Part shown: positions 7,907-18,151 of the stretch, piece by piece
How the letters are laid out: the number at the start of each line of letters is the position of its first letter
Numbering within the stretch: the stretch's first letter is position 1
Assembly: GCF_030063195.1 (NCBI RefSeq)
Contig: NZ_JASISS010000004.1
Span: 1 to 64,000 of the forward strand
Source of the DNA: Cryobacterium sp. PH31-AA6
GTDB lineage: Bacteria; Actinomycetota; Actinomycetes; Actinomycetales; Microbacteriaceae
Reading direction: 5' to 3'
DNA: 64,000 nt
Translations under genes and position numbers: made by a program
Notes under the pieces: generated by a model
What the model saw: the letters and a program-made list of their open reading frames with translations, nothing else
Databases searched by the model: none
Told to the model about the DNA's origin: nothing

Positions 7907-9187
7907 ATGCCTCCACACTGGGATTCGGACGCTCCGTGGTACGACCACGACCGGGGTCGCCCCGGCGGCGGCTACGGAACCCGCATCCCGGCCACGGCAG
8001 CGCTCTGGTTCCCCGTGGTCGTCTCCTTCCTCGTGCAGGTGCCCGCCGTCGCGGTCCTGGCCAGGTCTGGGCGTGACTTCGGTCCGGACGCGGGCAGGGA
8101 ACTGGGCCGGGTGTTCGGCCGTGAGCTCGCCTACGGCTGGCCTCGTCCGGGCTGGTACGTCGCTCTTGCCCTTGCCATCATCGGCCCGCTCGCCCTGCTC
8201 GGCGCGCGCCGTTACCCGGGTCCGGTCGTCGCCGTGACCGCCGCGGCCGGCGCCGCGCTCGTGCTGCTCCGCCCCGACATCGGGGTGCCATACCTGGCGG
8301 TCGCCTTCGCGATCGTGCTCGGCATTGTGCGCGGCGCCAGGGTTTGGGTCTACGCCTCCGTCGCCGCCGTCTGGGTGGCCACGATCGGTATCGCCGGGTT
8401 GTTCGGCGTTCCGTTGCAGCCGGCCAGGGTCGCCTTCACCACTCTCGCCCTGGCCATCCTGATGGGGTTCGGTGAGACGATTCGCACCAGGCTTGAGCAG
8501 ATCCGCGAGCTGCGAATCCGGGCGGATGCCCGCCGTCAGTCGACCGAGCAGCGCGAGCGGGTGCGGATCGCCAGGGAACTGCACGACGTGCTCGCCCATT
8601 CGCTGAACCAGATCAACGTGCAGGCCGGCGTCGGGCTGCACCTGATCGACAGTTCGCCCGGCAAGGCCGCCGAGGCCCTCGCCAGCATCAAGACCACGAG
8701 CAAGACCGCGCTCGACGAGGTGCGCACGGTGCTCGGGATCCTGCGGGCCGACGTCGATCCCGCAGCTGACGACGACGCGCCGCGGGCCCCCCGGCCTGAC
8801 CTCGGCGGGCTGCCCGCCCTGGTCCACTCGTTCAGCGCCCAGGGATTGCACGTCGACCTGGTCAACGAGGCCGGGCCGGCGACCGGGGAGATCTCGGCGG
8901 CCACCCAGCTCGCCATCTACCGGATCAGCCAGGAGGCGCTCACCAACGTGCTGCGGCACTCCGGGGCGACGTCGACATCCGTTCAACTGAGCCTGGACGG
9001 CCCGGACGTGCGGCTCACCGTGACCAACCCCGGAGCCGCGCCGCACGACCCGGCGATCGTTCCGGGCGGCGGCCTGCTCGGCATGCGGGAACGCGCCGAA
9101 CTCCTCGGCGGCTCCCTGCGGGCCGAACGGAGGCCGACGGGCGGATTCCTGGTCGAGGCGCGCCTCCCCGTCGGGAGGCCGAGGTGA
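7907..9187 (+). CDS. NarL-type sensor histidine kinase (orphan)
   Basis: A 426-residue membrane histidine kinase. The N-terminal half holds about five hydrophobic segments (residues 30-190), followed by a basic coiled stretch. A HisKA_3 dimerisation domain carries the phospho-acceptor His226 in RIARELHDVLAHSLNQ. A HATPase domain at the C terminus has ISQEALTNVLRHSGA (N box) and GGGLLGMRERAELLGG (G box). Kinases of this class normally sit next to a LuxR-type response regulator. None is present here: the next gene is a convergent thiolase 24 bases away, and the bases overlapping the stop read like the start of such a regulator (see findings). Signal unknown. Confidence 0.9.
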   Translation: MPPHWDSDAPWYDHDRGRPGGGYGTRIPATAALWFPVVVSFLVQVPAVAVLARSGRDFGPDAGRELGRVFGRELAYGWPRPGWYVALALAIIGPLALLGARRYPGPVVAVTAAAGAALVLLRPDIGVPYLAVAFAIVLGIVRGARVWVYASVAAVWVATIGIAGLFGVPLQPARVAFTTLALAILMGFGETIRTRLEQIRELRIRADARRQSTEQRERVRIARELHDVLAHSLNQINVQAGVGLHLIDSSPGKAAEALASIKTTSKTALDEVRTVLGILRADVDPAADDDAPRAPRPDLGGLPALVHSFSAQGLHVDLVNEAGPATGEISAATQLAIYRISQEALTNVLRHSGATSTSVQLSLDGPDVRLTVTNPGAAPHDPAIVPGGGLLGMRERAELLGGSLRAERRPTGGFLVEARLPVGRPR

Positions 9188-9210
9188 TCCGTGTCCCGTC
9201 GGCCCGTGCG

Positions 9211-10395
9211 TCAGCGGGAGAGCAGCAGGGCCTCACCCTGGCCGCCGCCGCCGCAGAGTGCGACGGCCGCCTTGCCGCCGCCACGACGGGCCAGCTCGAG
9301 CGCAGCGTGTAGGGCGAGCCTCGAACCGGACGCGCCGATCGGATGCCCGATCGCGATGGCGCCGCCGTGGATGTTGACCAGCTCGGCGGAGAGGCCGAGT
9401 TCTCTGGTCGACTCGAGCGAGACCGCCGCGAAGGCTTCGTTGATCTCGACCAGGTCCAGGTCTCCGGCCGCCCAACCCTCCCGGTCGAGCGCGTGCTTGA
9501 TCGCGTTCGCCGGCTGGGAGTGCAGCGAGTTGTCCGGCCCGGCAACATGGCCGGATGCGTTCACCACCGCCAGCCAGGGCAGCCCGCGTTCCTCCGCCCA
9601 GGACCGGCTGCTCAGCACGAGCGCGCTCGCGCCGTCGCTGAGCGGTGAGGAGTTCCCTGCGGTGATGGTGCCGTCCGGCGAAAATGCCGGGCGCAGCCGG
9701 CCGAGCGTCTCGGTCGTGCTGTCACCGCGCACGCCCTCGTCCGCGGTGACGAGGAGCGGGTCCCCGCGACGCTGCGGCACGCTCAGGGGCGTGATCTCGT
9801 CCTCGAAGAGTCCGTTGAGGGTGGCCTCCGCCGCGCGCTGGTGCGAGGCGGCGGCGACGGCATCCTGTTCAGCGCGGTCTATGCCGCGCCGGCCATTGAT
9901 GCGCTCGGTGGAGAGGCCCATCGAGAGCCCGTCGAAGGCATCCGTCAGCCCGTCGTGGGCCGCGTGGTCGAGGGCGATGACGCTTCCGTACGGCCAGCCC
10001 TGGCGGGAGCCGGGGAGCAGGTGCGGTGCCTGGGACATCGACTCCTGGCCGCCGGCGACGACGACGTCGACCTCGCCCAGGCGGATGAGCCGCGCCGCGT
10101 CGACGACGGCGGCGAGCCCGGAGAGACAGACCTTGTTCAGCGTCATCGCCGGAACATTCCACGGGATCCCGGCCGCGATCGCGCTCTGTCTGGCCGGATT
10201 CTGGCCGCAGCCGGCCTGGAGAACCTGGCCCATCAGCACCGCGTCGACCTGTTCGGGGGAGACCCCCGCACGGTCCAACGCGCCGGCAATGGCGGCGCTG
10301 CCCAGCTCTACCGCGGTCAGGCCGGAGAGCTGGCCGTTCACGCGCCCCTGCGGGGTGCGTGACCCGGCCAGGATGACCACATCGATCGAGCTCAT
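9211..10395 (-). CDS. Acetyl-CoA acetyltransferase (thiolase)
   Basis: A 394-residue thiolase that condenses two acetyl-CoA to acetoacetyl-CoA or cleaves 3-ketoacyl-CoA. Visible active-site blocks are NKVCLSGLAA (acyl-accepting Cys), NIHGGAIAIGHPIGASGSR (catalytic His) and ALCGGGGQGEALLL (second catalytic Cys). The start MSSIDVV is chosen because GAAGGAG precedes its ATG; longer in-frame sequence upstream is not family-like. No hydroxybutyryl-CoA dehydrogenase or CoA transferase is adjacent, so a ketone-body or beta-oxidation role cannot be separated from biosynthesis. Confidence 0.9.
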   Translation of the reverse strand: MSSIDVVILAGSRTPQGRVNGQLSGLTAVELGSAAIAGALDRAGVSPEQVDAVLMGQVLQAGCGQNPARQSAIAAGIPWNVPAMTLNKVCLSGLAAVVDAARLIRLGEVDVVVAGGQESMSQAPHLLPGSRQGWPYGSVIALDHAAHDGLTDAFDGLSMGLSTERINGRRGIDRAEQDAVAAASHQRAAEATLNGLFEDEITPLSVPQRRGDPLLVTADEGVRGDSTTETLGRLRPAFSPDGTITAGNSSPLSDGASALVLSSRSWAEERGLPWLAVVNASGHVAGPDNSLHSQPANAIKHALDREGWAAGDLDLVEINEAFAAVSLESTRELGLSAELVNIHGGAIAIGHPIGASGSRLALHAALELARRGGGKAAVALCGGGGQGEALLLSR

Positions 10396-10582
10396 GATGA
10401 CTCCTTCGTCTTCGTGCAACTGTCTTGGTGTAATCGTCTTCGTATCAGCGTCGGGTTCTCGTCGCGGATTTAGTCGGACGTTGTCCACCGAGCGTATCCT
10501 CGTCGGCGGCCCGCCGATGTCGGCGCGCGACCCGGCGGCGGATGCTGACCATCTCCCCAGTTGGCTGACCTAGAATAACGCC

Positions 10583-11740
10583 GTGGCTGCTATCAATTTG
10601 GGAATGCCCAAAGTACCCGAGGTTCTCGCTCCGCGACGTAAGAGTCGCCAGATCAAGGTCGGCAAGGTCCTCGTCGGCGGTGACGCTCAGGTCAGCGTCC
10701 AGTCGATGACGACGACACCGACGACGAACATCAACGCGACGCTCCAGCAGATCGCCGAGCTCACGGCATCCGGCTGTGACATCGTGCGCGTTGCCGTGCC
10801 GACCAGGGACGACGCCGAAGTGCTCTCGATCATCGCGAAGAAGAGTCAGATCCCCGTGATCGCGGACATCCACTTCCAGCCCAGCTACGTCTTCGCCGCG
10901 ATCGACGCCGGCTGCGCCGCTGTCCGGGTCAATCCGGGCAATATCCGCAAGTTCGACGACCAGGTCGGCAAGATCGCCGCCGCGGCCAAGGCTGCCGGGG
11001 TCTCGATCCGGATCGGCGTCAACGCCGGTTCCCTCGAGCCGAGCCTGATGCAGAAATACGGCAAGGCCACCCCGGAGGCGCTCGTGGAGAGCGCGGTCTG
11101 GGAGGCGAGCCTGTTCGAGGAGCATGACTTCCACGACTTCAAGATCTCGGTCAAGCACAACGACCCGGTGATCATGGTCAAGGCGTACCGGCTGCTCGCC
11201 GAACGGGGCGACTGGCCCCTGCACCTCGGCGTCACCGAGGCCGGCCCGTCGTTCCAGGGCACCATCAAGAGCGCGACGGCCTTCGGCATCCTGCTCGGCG
11301 AAGGCATCGGCGACACGATCCGGGTCTCGCTCAGCGCGCCCCCGGCCGAGGAAGTCAAGGTCGGCCTGCAGATCCTGCAGTCGCTGAACCTCCGCGAGCG
11401 CAAGCTCGAGATCGTCTCCTGCCCCAGCTGTGGCCGGGCCCAGGTGGATGTCTACAAACTCGCCAACGATGTCACCGCCGGGCTCGAAGGCATGACCGTC
11501 CCCTTGCGCGTTGCCGTGATGGGCTGCGTCGTCAACGGGCCGGGGGAGGCCCGTGAGGCCGACCTGGGTGTGGCATCCGGAAACGGCAAGGGCCAGATCT
11601 TCGTGCGCGGCGAGGTCATCAAGACCGTGCCGGAGTCGGAGATCGTGGCGACCCTGATCGAGGAGGCCAATCGCCTGGCCGCTGAGATGCCGGCCTCCGA
11701 CACGAGCGTCGGCCAGCCCGTCGTCGTGGTCTCCGAGTAG
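10583..11740 (+). CDS. ispG: 4-hydroxy-3-methylbut-2-en-1-yl diphosphate synthase
   Basis: Iron-sulfur enzyme of the MEP pathway (GcpE) that converts 2-C-methylerythritol 2,4-cyclodiphosphate to HMBPP. In 385 residues the TIM-barrel half begins around [17 protein letters not shown]. The C-terminal half has SCPSCGR and [10 protein letters not shown], which supply the three cysteine ligands of the 4Fe-4S cluster. The start is GTG. The 136 bases before proS contain a stable inverted repeat, so the two genes are probably not one simple transcript. Confidence 0.96.
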   Translation: MAAINLGMPKVPEVLAPRRKSRQIKVGKVLVGGDAQVSVQSMTTTPTTNINATLQQIAELTASGCDIVRVAVPTRDDAEVLSIIAKKSQIPVIADIHFQPSYVFAAIDAGCAAVRVNPGNIRKFDDQVGKIAAAAKAAGVSIRIGVNAGSLEPSLMQKYGKATPEALVESAVWEASLFEEHDFHDFKISVKHNDPVIMVKAYRLLAERGDWPLHLGVTEAGPSFQGTIKSATAFGILLGEGIGDTIRVSLSAPPAEEVKVGLQILQSLNLRERKLEIVSCPSCGRAQVDVYKLANDVTAGLEGMTVPLRVAVMGCVVNGPGEAREADLGVASGNGKGQIFVRGEVIKTVPESEIVATLIEEANRLAAEMPASDTSVGQPVVVVSE

Positions 11741-11757
11741 CGCCTCCCCGTCGCTGA

Positions 11758-11808
11758 GTTGCGGACAAGACACCTCCGCGTGCTCGGGGAGCGTGTTTTG
11801 TCCGTAAC
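11758..11808. repeat. Intergenic inverted repeat between ispG and proS
   Basis: Arms at 11,758-11,773 (GTTGCGGACAAGACAC) and 11,793-11,808 (GTGTTTTGTCCGTAAC) pair over 16 bases with two G:U pairs, and the interior adds a CTCC/GGAG stem. There is no U tract. It could act as a weak terminator or be a small dispersed palindrome (see findings). Confidence 0.55.
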
Positions 11809-11876
11809 CGACCGCTTTCGCGGGGGAGCTGGGGAGATGGGCGACCCCGGGCGGACACGCGCCGTAAAGTAGGGGG

Positions 11877-13640
11877 GTGCCTACACGCCTCTCCAACTAT
11901 TTCCTCCGTACCCTCCGCGAAGACCCCTCGGACGCCGAGGTCACCAGCCACCGCCTGCTCGTGCGGGCCGGCTACATCCGCCGCCAGGCGCCGGGCATCT
12001 TCGCCTGGCTGCCGCTCGGCCTCAAGGTCAAGGCGAAGATCGAGACCATCATCCGTGAGGAGATGGCCGCCGCCGGCGCGTTCGAGGTGCACTTTCCCGC
12101 CCTGCTGCCGCGCGAACCCTACGAGATCACCGGTCGCTGGGACGAGTACGGTGACGGCCTGTTCCGCCTGCAGGACCGCAAGGGCAGCGACCTGCTGCTG
12201 GCCCCCACCCACGAAGAGGTCTTCACCCTGATGGTGAAGGATCTCTACAGCAGCTACAAAGACCTGCCGCTGTCGATCTTCCAGATCCAGGACAAGTACC
12301 GCGACGAGGCTCGCTCGCGTGGTGGCCTGCTGCGCGGCCGCGAGTTCACCATGAAGGACGCCTACTCCTTCGACTACACGGATGCCGGCCTCGACCTCAG
12401 CTACCAGGCCCAGCGTGACGCCTACGAGCGCATCTTCACCCGGCTCGGCCTGGAGTACGTCATCGTCAAGGCGGATGCCGGCGCGATGGGCGGTTCACGG
12501 AGCGAGGAGTTCCTGCACCCCACCGCGGTCGGTGAAGACACGTTCGTGCGCTCCGACGGAGGCTACGCGGCCAACGTCGAGGCGTTCACCACGCTCGCGC
12601 CCGAGGCCATCGACTTCGCCGGGTTCCCGGCCGCCGTCGTGCATGACACCCCGGAGACGCCGACCATCCAGACCCTCGTCGACCGGGCGAACAGCGCACA
12701 CCCCCGCCCGGACGGCCGCGAGTGGACGGCTGCCGACACGCTCAAGAACGTCGTCCTCGCCCTCACCCACCCCGACGGCTCCCGCAAGCTCGTCATCATC
12801 GGACTGCCGGGCGACCGCGAGGTCGACCTCAAACGGGTGGAGGTCGCGTTCGCCCCGGCCGAGGCCGAGGCGGCCAATGAGGCCGACCTGGCCAAGCACC
12901 CCGGACTCGTCAAGGGTTACATCGGCCCGTGGTCGCAGAACGGGGCCGTGCTCGGCGAGAAGTCGGTCACCGGCATCCGTTTCCTCGTCGACCCGCGCGT
13001 GGTCGTCGGCACGGAGTGGATCACCGGCGCCAACGAGCCGGGCCGGCACGTCTTCGGGCTGGTCGCCGGCCGCGACTTCCAGGTCGACGGCACCGTCGAG
13101 GCCGCGGATGTGCGCGCCGATGATCCGGCGCCCGACGGCTCCGGACCCGTCGAACTGGCCCGCGGCATGGAGATCGGGCACGTCTTCCAGCTCGGCCGCA
13201 AGTACGCCGAGGCGCTCGGGCTCAAGGTGCTCGACGAGAACGGCAAGCTTGTCACCGTCACGATGGGCTCCTACGGCATCGGCGTCACTCGCGCCCTCGC
13301 CGTCATCGCCGAACTGAACAACGACGCCAAGGGCCTGATCTGGCCCGAAGCCGTTGCCCCGTTCGACGTGCACGTCATCGCCACCGGCCGCGACGAGATC
13401 GTCTTCGAGACCTCGGAGACCGTCGTCGCGGCGATCGAGGCCACGGGCCGCGACGTGCTCTACGACGACCGCCGCAAGGTCTCTCCCGGCGTCAAGTTCG
13501 GTGACGCCGAGCTGATCGGCATCCCGCGCATCGTCATCGTCGGCCGTGGGGCCGCGGATGGCATCGTCGAGCTCTGGGACCGTCGCTCCGGCGAACGCAC
13601 CCAGGTCGCCGTGGCCGACGTCGTCGCCAGCTTCAGCTGA
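11877..13640 (+). CDS. proS: Prolyl-tRNA synthetase (bacterial type, with editing domain)
   Basis: Charges tRNA-Pro with proline. The 587-residue length and the insertion of roughly 180 residues (about 215-395) mark the bacterial type with a cis-editing INS domain. Class II motifs are visible: motif 1 region at the N terminus ([28 protein letters not shown]), motif 2 near [25 protein letters not shown], and motif 3 at [16 protein letters not shown]. The C-terminal anticodon-binding domain starts near [13 protein letters not shown] start. A strong hairpin lies just after the stop. Confidence 0.96.
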   Translation: MPTRLSNYFLRTLREDPSDAEVTSHRLLVRAGYIRRQAPGIFAWLPLGLKVKAKIETIIREEMAAAGAFEVHFPALLPREPYEITGRWDEYGDGLFRLQDRKGSDLLLAPTHEEVFTLMVKDLYSSYKDLPLSIFQIQDKYRDEARSRGGLLRGREFTMKDAYSFDYTDAGLDLSYQAQRDAYERIFTRLGLEYVIVKADAGAMGGSRSEEFLHPTAVGEDTFVRSDGGYAANVEAFTTLAPEAIDFAGFPAAVVHDTPETPTIQTLVDRANSAHPRPDGREWTAADTLKNVVLALTHPDGSRKLVIIGLPGDREVDLKRVEVAFAPAEAEAANEADLAKHPGLVKGYIGPWSQNGAVLGEKSVTGIRFLVDPRVVVGTEWITGANEPGRHVFGLVAGRDFQVDGTVEAADVRADDPAPDGSGPVELARGMEIGHVFQLGRKYAEALGLKVLDENGKLVTVTMGSYGIGVTRALAVIAELNNDAKGLIWPEAVAPFDVHVIATGRDEIVFETSETVVAAIEATGRDVLYDDRRKVSPGVKFGDAELIGIPRIVIVGRGAADGIVELWDRRSGERTQVAVADVVASFS

Positions 13641-13658
13641 GCCTCCCGGCACGCTTTC

Positions 13659-13696
13659 GGGAAGCGGGCGCGCCAAGGAACGCGCGCCCGCTTCCC
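13659..13696 (+). terminator. Hairpin after proS
   Basis: A perfect 14-bp inverted repeat, GGGAAGCGGGCGCG (13,659-13,672) and its complement (13,683-13,696), begins 19 bases after the proS stop. There is no U tract. High-GC actinobacteria often use such stems, so termination is likely but inferred. Confidence 0.55.
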
Positions 13697-13790
13697 CAAC
13701 GTGCGCCGCGAGCGCGCGGAGTCGGGTACCGTATAGGTGAGCCCGCTGCGCAGTTTCGCGGCGGCAAGATCTGAATAGAGGAGGCCGGCC

Positions 13791-14801
13791 ATGGACATCG
13801 ACCTCAGCGTGTTGCGGCAAATGGAGCGCGAGAAAGAGATTCCCTTCGAGGAGCTCGTGCAGATTATTGAGCAAGCGATTTTGACGGCCTATCAGAAGCA
13901 CACCCACCAGGGTGAAGCGACGAAGCAGGCCGCCGAGGAACTGCCGGAAGCGCGCGTCGTACTCGACCGCAAGACCGGCCACGTCGACATTTTTGTGCCC
14001 GAACACGACGAAGAGGGCAACGTCATCGGCGAAGCCGTCGACAACCCGAGCGACTTCGGCCGCATCGCGGCCTACGCCGCGAAGCAGGTCATCAACCAGC
14101 GCCTGCGCGACCTGGCCGATGACGCTGTGCTCGGCCAGTTCAAGGGGCGCGAGGGTGAAATCGTCGCCGGCATCATCCAGCAGGGTCCCAACCCGCGGAT
14201 GATCCACGTCGACCTGGGCACGATCGAAGCGATCCTGCCGCCCGAGGAGCAGGTGCCCGGTGAGAGCTACGTTCACGGCGCCCGGATCCGCGTCTACGTG
14301 ACGGCTGTCGGCAAGGGGCTCAAGGGCCCGCAGATCACCGTCTCGCGCACCCACCCGTCGCTGGTGCGCCGGCTGTTCGCACTCGAGGTTCCCGAGATCG
14401 CCAGTGGAGTCGTCGAGATCGTGTCGCTCGCCCGCGAGGCAGGCCACCGGACCAAGATGGCCGTTCGAGCCACCGAACCCGGCGTCAACGCCAAGGGCGC
14501 CTGCATCGGTGAACTCGGCCAGCGCGTGCGCGCAGTCACCGTCGAGCTCAACAACGAGAAGATCGACATCGTCGACTACTCGCCCGACCTGGCGACGTTC
14601 GTCGCGAGCGCACTGTCGCCCGCCAAGGTCACCAGCGCCTACATCATCGACGAGTCCATCAAGGCCGTCCGTGCCCTCGTTCCCGATTACCAGCTCTCGC
14701 TGGCGATCGGCAAGGAAGGCCAGAATGCGCGTCTCGCGGCCAAGCTCACGGGTGCCAAAATCGACATCCAGCCGGACAGCATTCTGGAGGACACCGAATA
14801 G
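13791..14801 (+). CDS. nusA: Transcription termination/antitermination factor NusA
   Basis: RNA polymerase-associated factor that affects pausing, termination and antitermination. The 336 residues match the short actinobacterial form without the acidic repeats of E. coli NusA. The N-terminal RNAP-binding domain spans about 1-125. An S1 domain follows (from about REGEIVAGIIQQGPNP to VSRTHPSLVRRLF). Two KH domains come after, with GACIGELGQRVRAV and AIGKEGQNARLAAKLTGAKIDI. ATG preceded by GAGGAGG. First gene of the nusA-ylxR-infB cluster. rimP, usually directly upstream, is absent from the 150-base gap after proS. Confidence 0.96.
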   Translation: MDIDLSVLRQMEREKEIPFEELVQIIEQAILTAYQKHTHQGEATKQAAEELPEARVVLDRKTGHVDIFVPEHDEEGNVIGEAVDNPSDFGRIAAYAAKQVINQRLRDLADDAVLGQFKGREGEIVAGIIQQGPNPRMIHVDLGTIEAILPPEEQVPGESYVHGARIRVYVTAVGKGLKGPQITVSRTHPSLVRRLFALEVPEIASGVVEIVSLAREAGHRTKMAVRATEPGVNAKGACIGELGQRVRAVTVELNNEKIDIVDYSPDLATFVASALSPAKVTSAYIIDESIKAVRALVPDYQLSLAIGKEGQNARLAAKLTGAKIDIQPDSILEDTE

Positions 14802-14809
14802 GGGGTACG

Positions 14810-15067
14810 ATGGAACCCGTTAGAACGTGCATTGGATGCCGTTCGCGCGCCCCGCGGTCCTCACTCATGAGGGTCGTAGCCCAGGAATCGGAACTCGTGG
14901 TGGATGAAACCGCCACTCTCCCCGGGCGAGGTGCGTGGTTGCATCCCACCGCCGCGTGCTTCCAGGACGCACAGCGGCGACACGCTTTCGGGCGTGCCCT
15001 TCGCGTGACCAGGTCCTTGGGCGCGAAACAACTAGAGAACAGGCTGAATTGGCTAATGGATAACTAA
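14810..15067 (+). CDS. ylxR: YlxR family RNA-binding protein
   Basis: Small basic protein (85 aa) of the DUF448/YlxR family, nearly always found between nusA and infB. The family signature RTCIGCRSRAP starts at residue 5, and GRGAWLHP and a RRHAFGRALR segment follow. It starts 8 bases after the nusA stop, so translation is probably coupled. The YlxR fold suggests RNA binding, and a regulatory role near the ribosome or nucleoid has been proposed for the family. Its exact job here is not shown by the sequence. Confidence 0.92.
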   Translation: MEPVRTCIGCRSRAPRSSLMRVVAQESELVVDETATLPGRGAWLHPTAACFQDAQRRHAFGRALRVTRSLGAKQLENRLNWLMDN

Positions 15068-15143
15068 TGAGCGGCTCGAAATGAGACCCGTCCGTTACTA
15101 ACGGTCTGCCCCTTTCCGGGTGCGGACCCGGAACAGGAGAATT

Positions 15144-18008
15144 GTGGCTGCGAAACCACGCGTACACGAGATCGCTACAGAACTCGGTGTCGACAGCAAG
15201 GTAGCCCTTGCGAAATTGAAAGAGATGGGCGAGTTCGTCAAGGGACCGTCCAGTAGCGTTGAGCCCCCGGTTGCGCGTCGTTTGCGTGCCGCGCTCGAGG
15301 CAGACGGTGTAACCGGCTCCGCCGCACCCACCACTTCTGAGGCTCCCGCCGGCACCGCGCCGGTTCCTGCCTCACCCGCGAAGCCGGGCGGCGCACGTCC
15401 GTCCCCGGCCAAGCTCGCCGTCAAGCCCGGCGCTGCAACGGTCGCGGAGGTTGTCGTCGAGGCTCCCGCCGCGGACGCACCGCCGATGCCGTCGGCTCCG
15501 CTGACGGTGGCCGAGCGCCAGACACAGGCAGCCGAGAAGGCCGCCGCCGCCGAAAAGGCAGCAGCAGCCGAGAAGGCAGCTGCAGCAGCCGCCGAGGCCG
15601 CTCCCGTGACGGATGCCCCGGCATCCGCAACGGGCGGTGCCACCCCGGTCGCCGCCAAGCCCGGCGCATCCGTGCCGAAGCCGCCGGCCGCGCGACCGGG
15701 CAACAACCCGTTCGCCAGCAACCAGGGCATGGGCAAGACCCCGAGCCCCCGCCCGGGCAATAACCCGTTCGCCAGTGCGCAGGGCATGGGCCAGCGCCCG
15801 CCGTCGACGTCCTCACCGAGCAACATCCCGCGTCCGGCCGCGCCGCGTCCCGGCGCTCCTCGTCCGGGCGGACCCGGCCAGGCGCCGCGACCGACCGGCT
15901 TCGGCCAGCGTCCGGGCGCATTCCAGCGTCCAGGCGGAGCCCCGGGCGGCGCCGGCGGCGCTCGTCCCGGCTTCCAGCGGCCCGGTGGCGCTCCGGCCGG
16001 TGCTCCCGGCTTCGGCCCGCCCCGTCCGGCAGGTGGTGGCGGTGCAGGTGGCCGCGGTCGCGGCCCCGGCGGCGGAACCGCTGGTGCATTCGGTCGCGGT
16101 GGCGGCAAGAACAAGGCTCGCAAGTCCAAGCGCACGAAGAGGGCAGAGTTCGAGCTGCGCGAGGCCCCGTCGCTGGGTGGCGTGAGCGTTCCCCGTGGCG
16201 ACGGCGGAACCGTGGTGCGTCTGCGCCGCGGTGCCTCGATCACGGACTTCGCCGACAAGATCGACGCGAGCCCCGGAAACCTCGTCACCGTGCTCTTCCA
16301 CCTCGGTGAAATGGCGACGGCAACGGAGTCCCTCGACGAGGCCACCTTTGACGTGCTCGGCAGCGAGCTCGGCTACAAGATCCAGATGGTCTCGCCCGAC
16401 GATGAGGACCGCGAGCTTCTGCTCGCCTTCGACATCGACATCGACCAGGAGCTCGAAGACGAGACCGACGACGAACTCGTCGCTCGTCCCCCCGTCGTCA
16501 CCGTCATGGGTCACGTCGACCACGGTAAGACCGCGCTGCTCGACGCCATCCGTAACGCAAAGGTTGCTGCCGGCGAAGCCGGTGGCATCACCCAGCACAT
16601 CGGTGCCTACCAGGTCGTCACCGAGCACGAGGGCATCGAACGCGCCATCACCTTCATCGACACACCGGGCCACGAGGCGTTCACCGCCATGCGTGCCCGT
16701 GGTGCGCAGGTCACCGACATCGCGATCCTCGTGGTCGCGGCGGACGACGGCATCATGCCGCAGACGATTGAAGCGCTCAACCACGCCCAGGCCGCCAATG
16801 TGCCGATCGTGGTCGCGGTGAACAAGATCGACAAGCCCGGCGCCAACGCACAGAAGGTTCGTCAGCAGCTCACCGAATTCGGCCTCGTCGCCGAAGAATA
16901 CGGTGGAGACGTTATGTTCGTCGACGTGTCGGCGAAGCAGGGCATCGGCATCCAGGAAATCCTGAACGCCGTTCTGCTCACCGCGGACGCCGGACTCGAC
17001 ATGCGCGCAAACCCGGACAAGGATGCTCGCGGCGTGGCCATCGAGGCTCGCCTCGACAAGGGCCGCGGTGCCGTTGCAACCGTGCTCATCCAGTCGGGCA
17101 CCTTGCACGTCGGTGACTCCATCGTGGCGGGAACGGCCTACGGCCGCGTTCGTGCGATGGCGGACGAGAACGGCGCGCCCGTGCTCGCCGCTACCCCGTC
17201 CAGAGCCGTCCAGGTGCAGGGCCTCTCCAGCGTTCCGCGTGCAGGCGACACCTTCCTGGTCATCCAGGAGGACCGCACGGCACGTCAGATCGCCGAGAAG
17301 CGCGAAGCCGCCGAGCGGAACGCACTGCTGGCCAAGGCCCGCAAGCGCATCAGCCTCGAGGACTTCACCCGTGCACTCGAAGAGGGCAAGGTCGAGTCGC
17401 TCAACCTCATCATCAAGGGTGACGTGTCCGGTGCCGTTGAAGCACTGGAAGAGTCGCTCCTCAAGATCGAGGTCGACGATTCGGTTCAGCTGCGCATCAT
17501 CCACCGTGGTGTCGGTGCGGTCACGGAGAGCGACGTCAACCTCGCCACCGTCGACAACGCCATCATCATCGGCTTCAACGTTCGCCCCGACACGAAGGCT
17601 CGCGAACGTGCGGCCCGTGAAGGCGTCGACGTGCGCTTCTACTCGGTCATCTACAACGCCCTCGAGGACATCGAGAACTCCCTCAAGGGAATGCTCAAGC
17701 CCGAGTTCGAAGAGGTCCAGAGTGGTGTCGCCGAGATCCGCGAGGTGTTCAGCTCGTCCAAGTTCGGAAACGTCGCCGGTGTCATCGTGCGTTCGGGTGT
17801 CATCACGAGGAACGCCAAGGCGCGGGTCATCCGCAACGGCGTCGTCGTCGGAGACAGCCTGGGCATCGAGTCGCTGCGCCGGTTCAAGGACGACGTCACC
17901 GAGGTCCGCACGGACTTCGAATGTGGTATCGGCCTGGGCAAGTTCAACGACATCCAGATCGGTGACGAGATCGAGACGATCGAAATGAAGGAAAAGCCGC
18001 GGGTCTAG
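15144..18008 (+). CDS. infB: Translation initiation factor IF-2
   Basis: GTPase that brings initiator tRNA to the 30S subunit and promotes subunit joining. It is 954 residues from a GTG preceded by AGGAGA; an upstream in-frame GTG lacks such a site. An IF2-N domain begins at once ([20 protein letters not shown]). A roughly 300-residue low-complexity linker rich in Ala, Pro and Gly follows, including two [12 protein letters not shown] repeats. The second IF2-N region lies near residues 365-430. The G domain shows G1 GHVDHGKT, G3 DTPGHEAF and G4 NKID, followed by domains II-IV. The long linker is usual in actinobacteria. Confidence 0.96.
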   Translation: MAAKPRVHEIATELGVDSKVALAKLKEMGEFVKGPSSSVEPPVARRLRAALEADGVTGSAAPTTSEAPAGTAPVPASPAKPGGARPSPAKLAVKPGAATVAEVVVEAPAADAPPMPSAPLTVAERQTQAAEKAAAAEKAAAAEKAAAAAAEAAPVTDAPASATGGATPVAAKPGASVPKPPAARPGNNPFASNQGMGKTPSPRPGNNPFASAQGMGQRPPSTSSPSNIPRPAAPRPGAPRPGGPGQAPRPTGFGQRPGAFQRPGGAPGGAGGARPGFQRPGGAPAGAPGFGPPRPAGGGGAGGRGRGPGGGTAGAFGRGGGKNKARKSKRTKRAEFELREAPSLGGVSVPRGDGGTVVRLRRGASITDFADKIDASPGNLVTVLFHLGEMATATESLDEATFDVLGSELGYKIQMVSPDDEDRELLLAFDIDIDQELEDETDDELVARPPVVTVMGHVDHGKTALLDAIRNAKVAAGEAGGITQHIGAYQVVTEHEGIERAITFIDTPGHEAFTAMRARGAQVTDIAILVVAADDGIMPQTIEALNHAQAANVPIVVAVNKIDKPGANAQKVRQQLTEFGLVAEEYGGDVMFVDVSAKQGIGIQEILNAVLLTADAGLDMRANPDKDARGVAIEARLDKGRGAVATVLIQSGTLHVGDSIVAGTAYGRVRAMADENGAPVLAATPSRAVQVQGLSSVPRAGDTFLVIQEDRTARQIAEKREAAERNALLAKARKRISLEDFTRALEEGKVESLNLIIKGDVSGAVEALEESLLKIEVDDSVQLRIIHRGVGAVTESDVNLATVDNAIIIGFNVRPDTKARERAAREGVDVRFYSVIYNALEDIENSLKGMLKPEFEEVQSGVAEIREVFSSSKFGNVAGVIVRSGVITRNAKARVIRNGVVVGDSLGIESLRRFKDDVTEVRTDFECGIGLGKFNDIQIGDEIETIEMKEKPRV

Positions 18009-18037
18009 TTCCCGGCTGGCCAATCGGTGCGGGTCTC

Positions 18038-18067
18038 CGCTCGTTTCTCCCGACAGGGAAAGCGAGC
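18038..18067 (+). terminator. Imperfect hairpin after infB
   Basis: CGCTCGTTTCTCCC and GGGAAAGCGAGCG can pair with small internal mismatches, leaving a short loop. This would separate infB from rbfA transcriptionally or attenuate read-through. The stem is imperfect, so support is weak. Confidence 0.3.
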
Positions 18068-18151
18068 GGGGGCCCTCACCCGGTTCCCCCCTCTGTTCAG
18101 CGAACATGGCAGAGGTTCACGAATAGTTTTACGAATATAGGAGTAGTTACC

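Noticed and set aside
12495..14447. A 650-codon frame crossing proS and nusA on the minus strand
   Set aside because: It spans two convincing genes and the hairpin between them; a shadow.
15813..18107. A 764-codon open frame opposite infB
   Set aside because: It mirrors the infB gene exactly. The translation is rich in His/Asp/Val with no family resemblance, as expected for the antisense of high-GC coding DNA.
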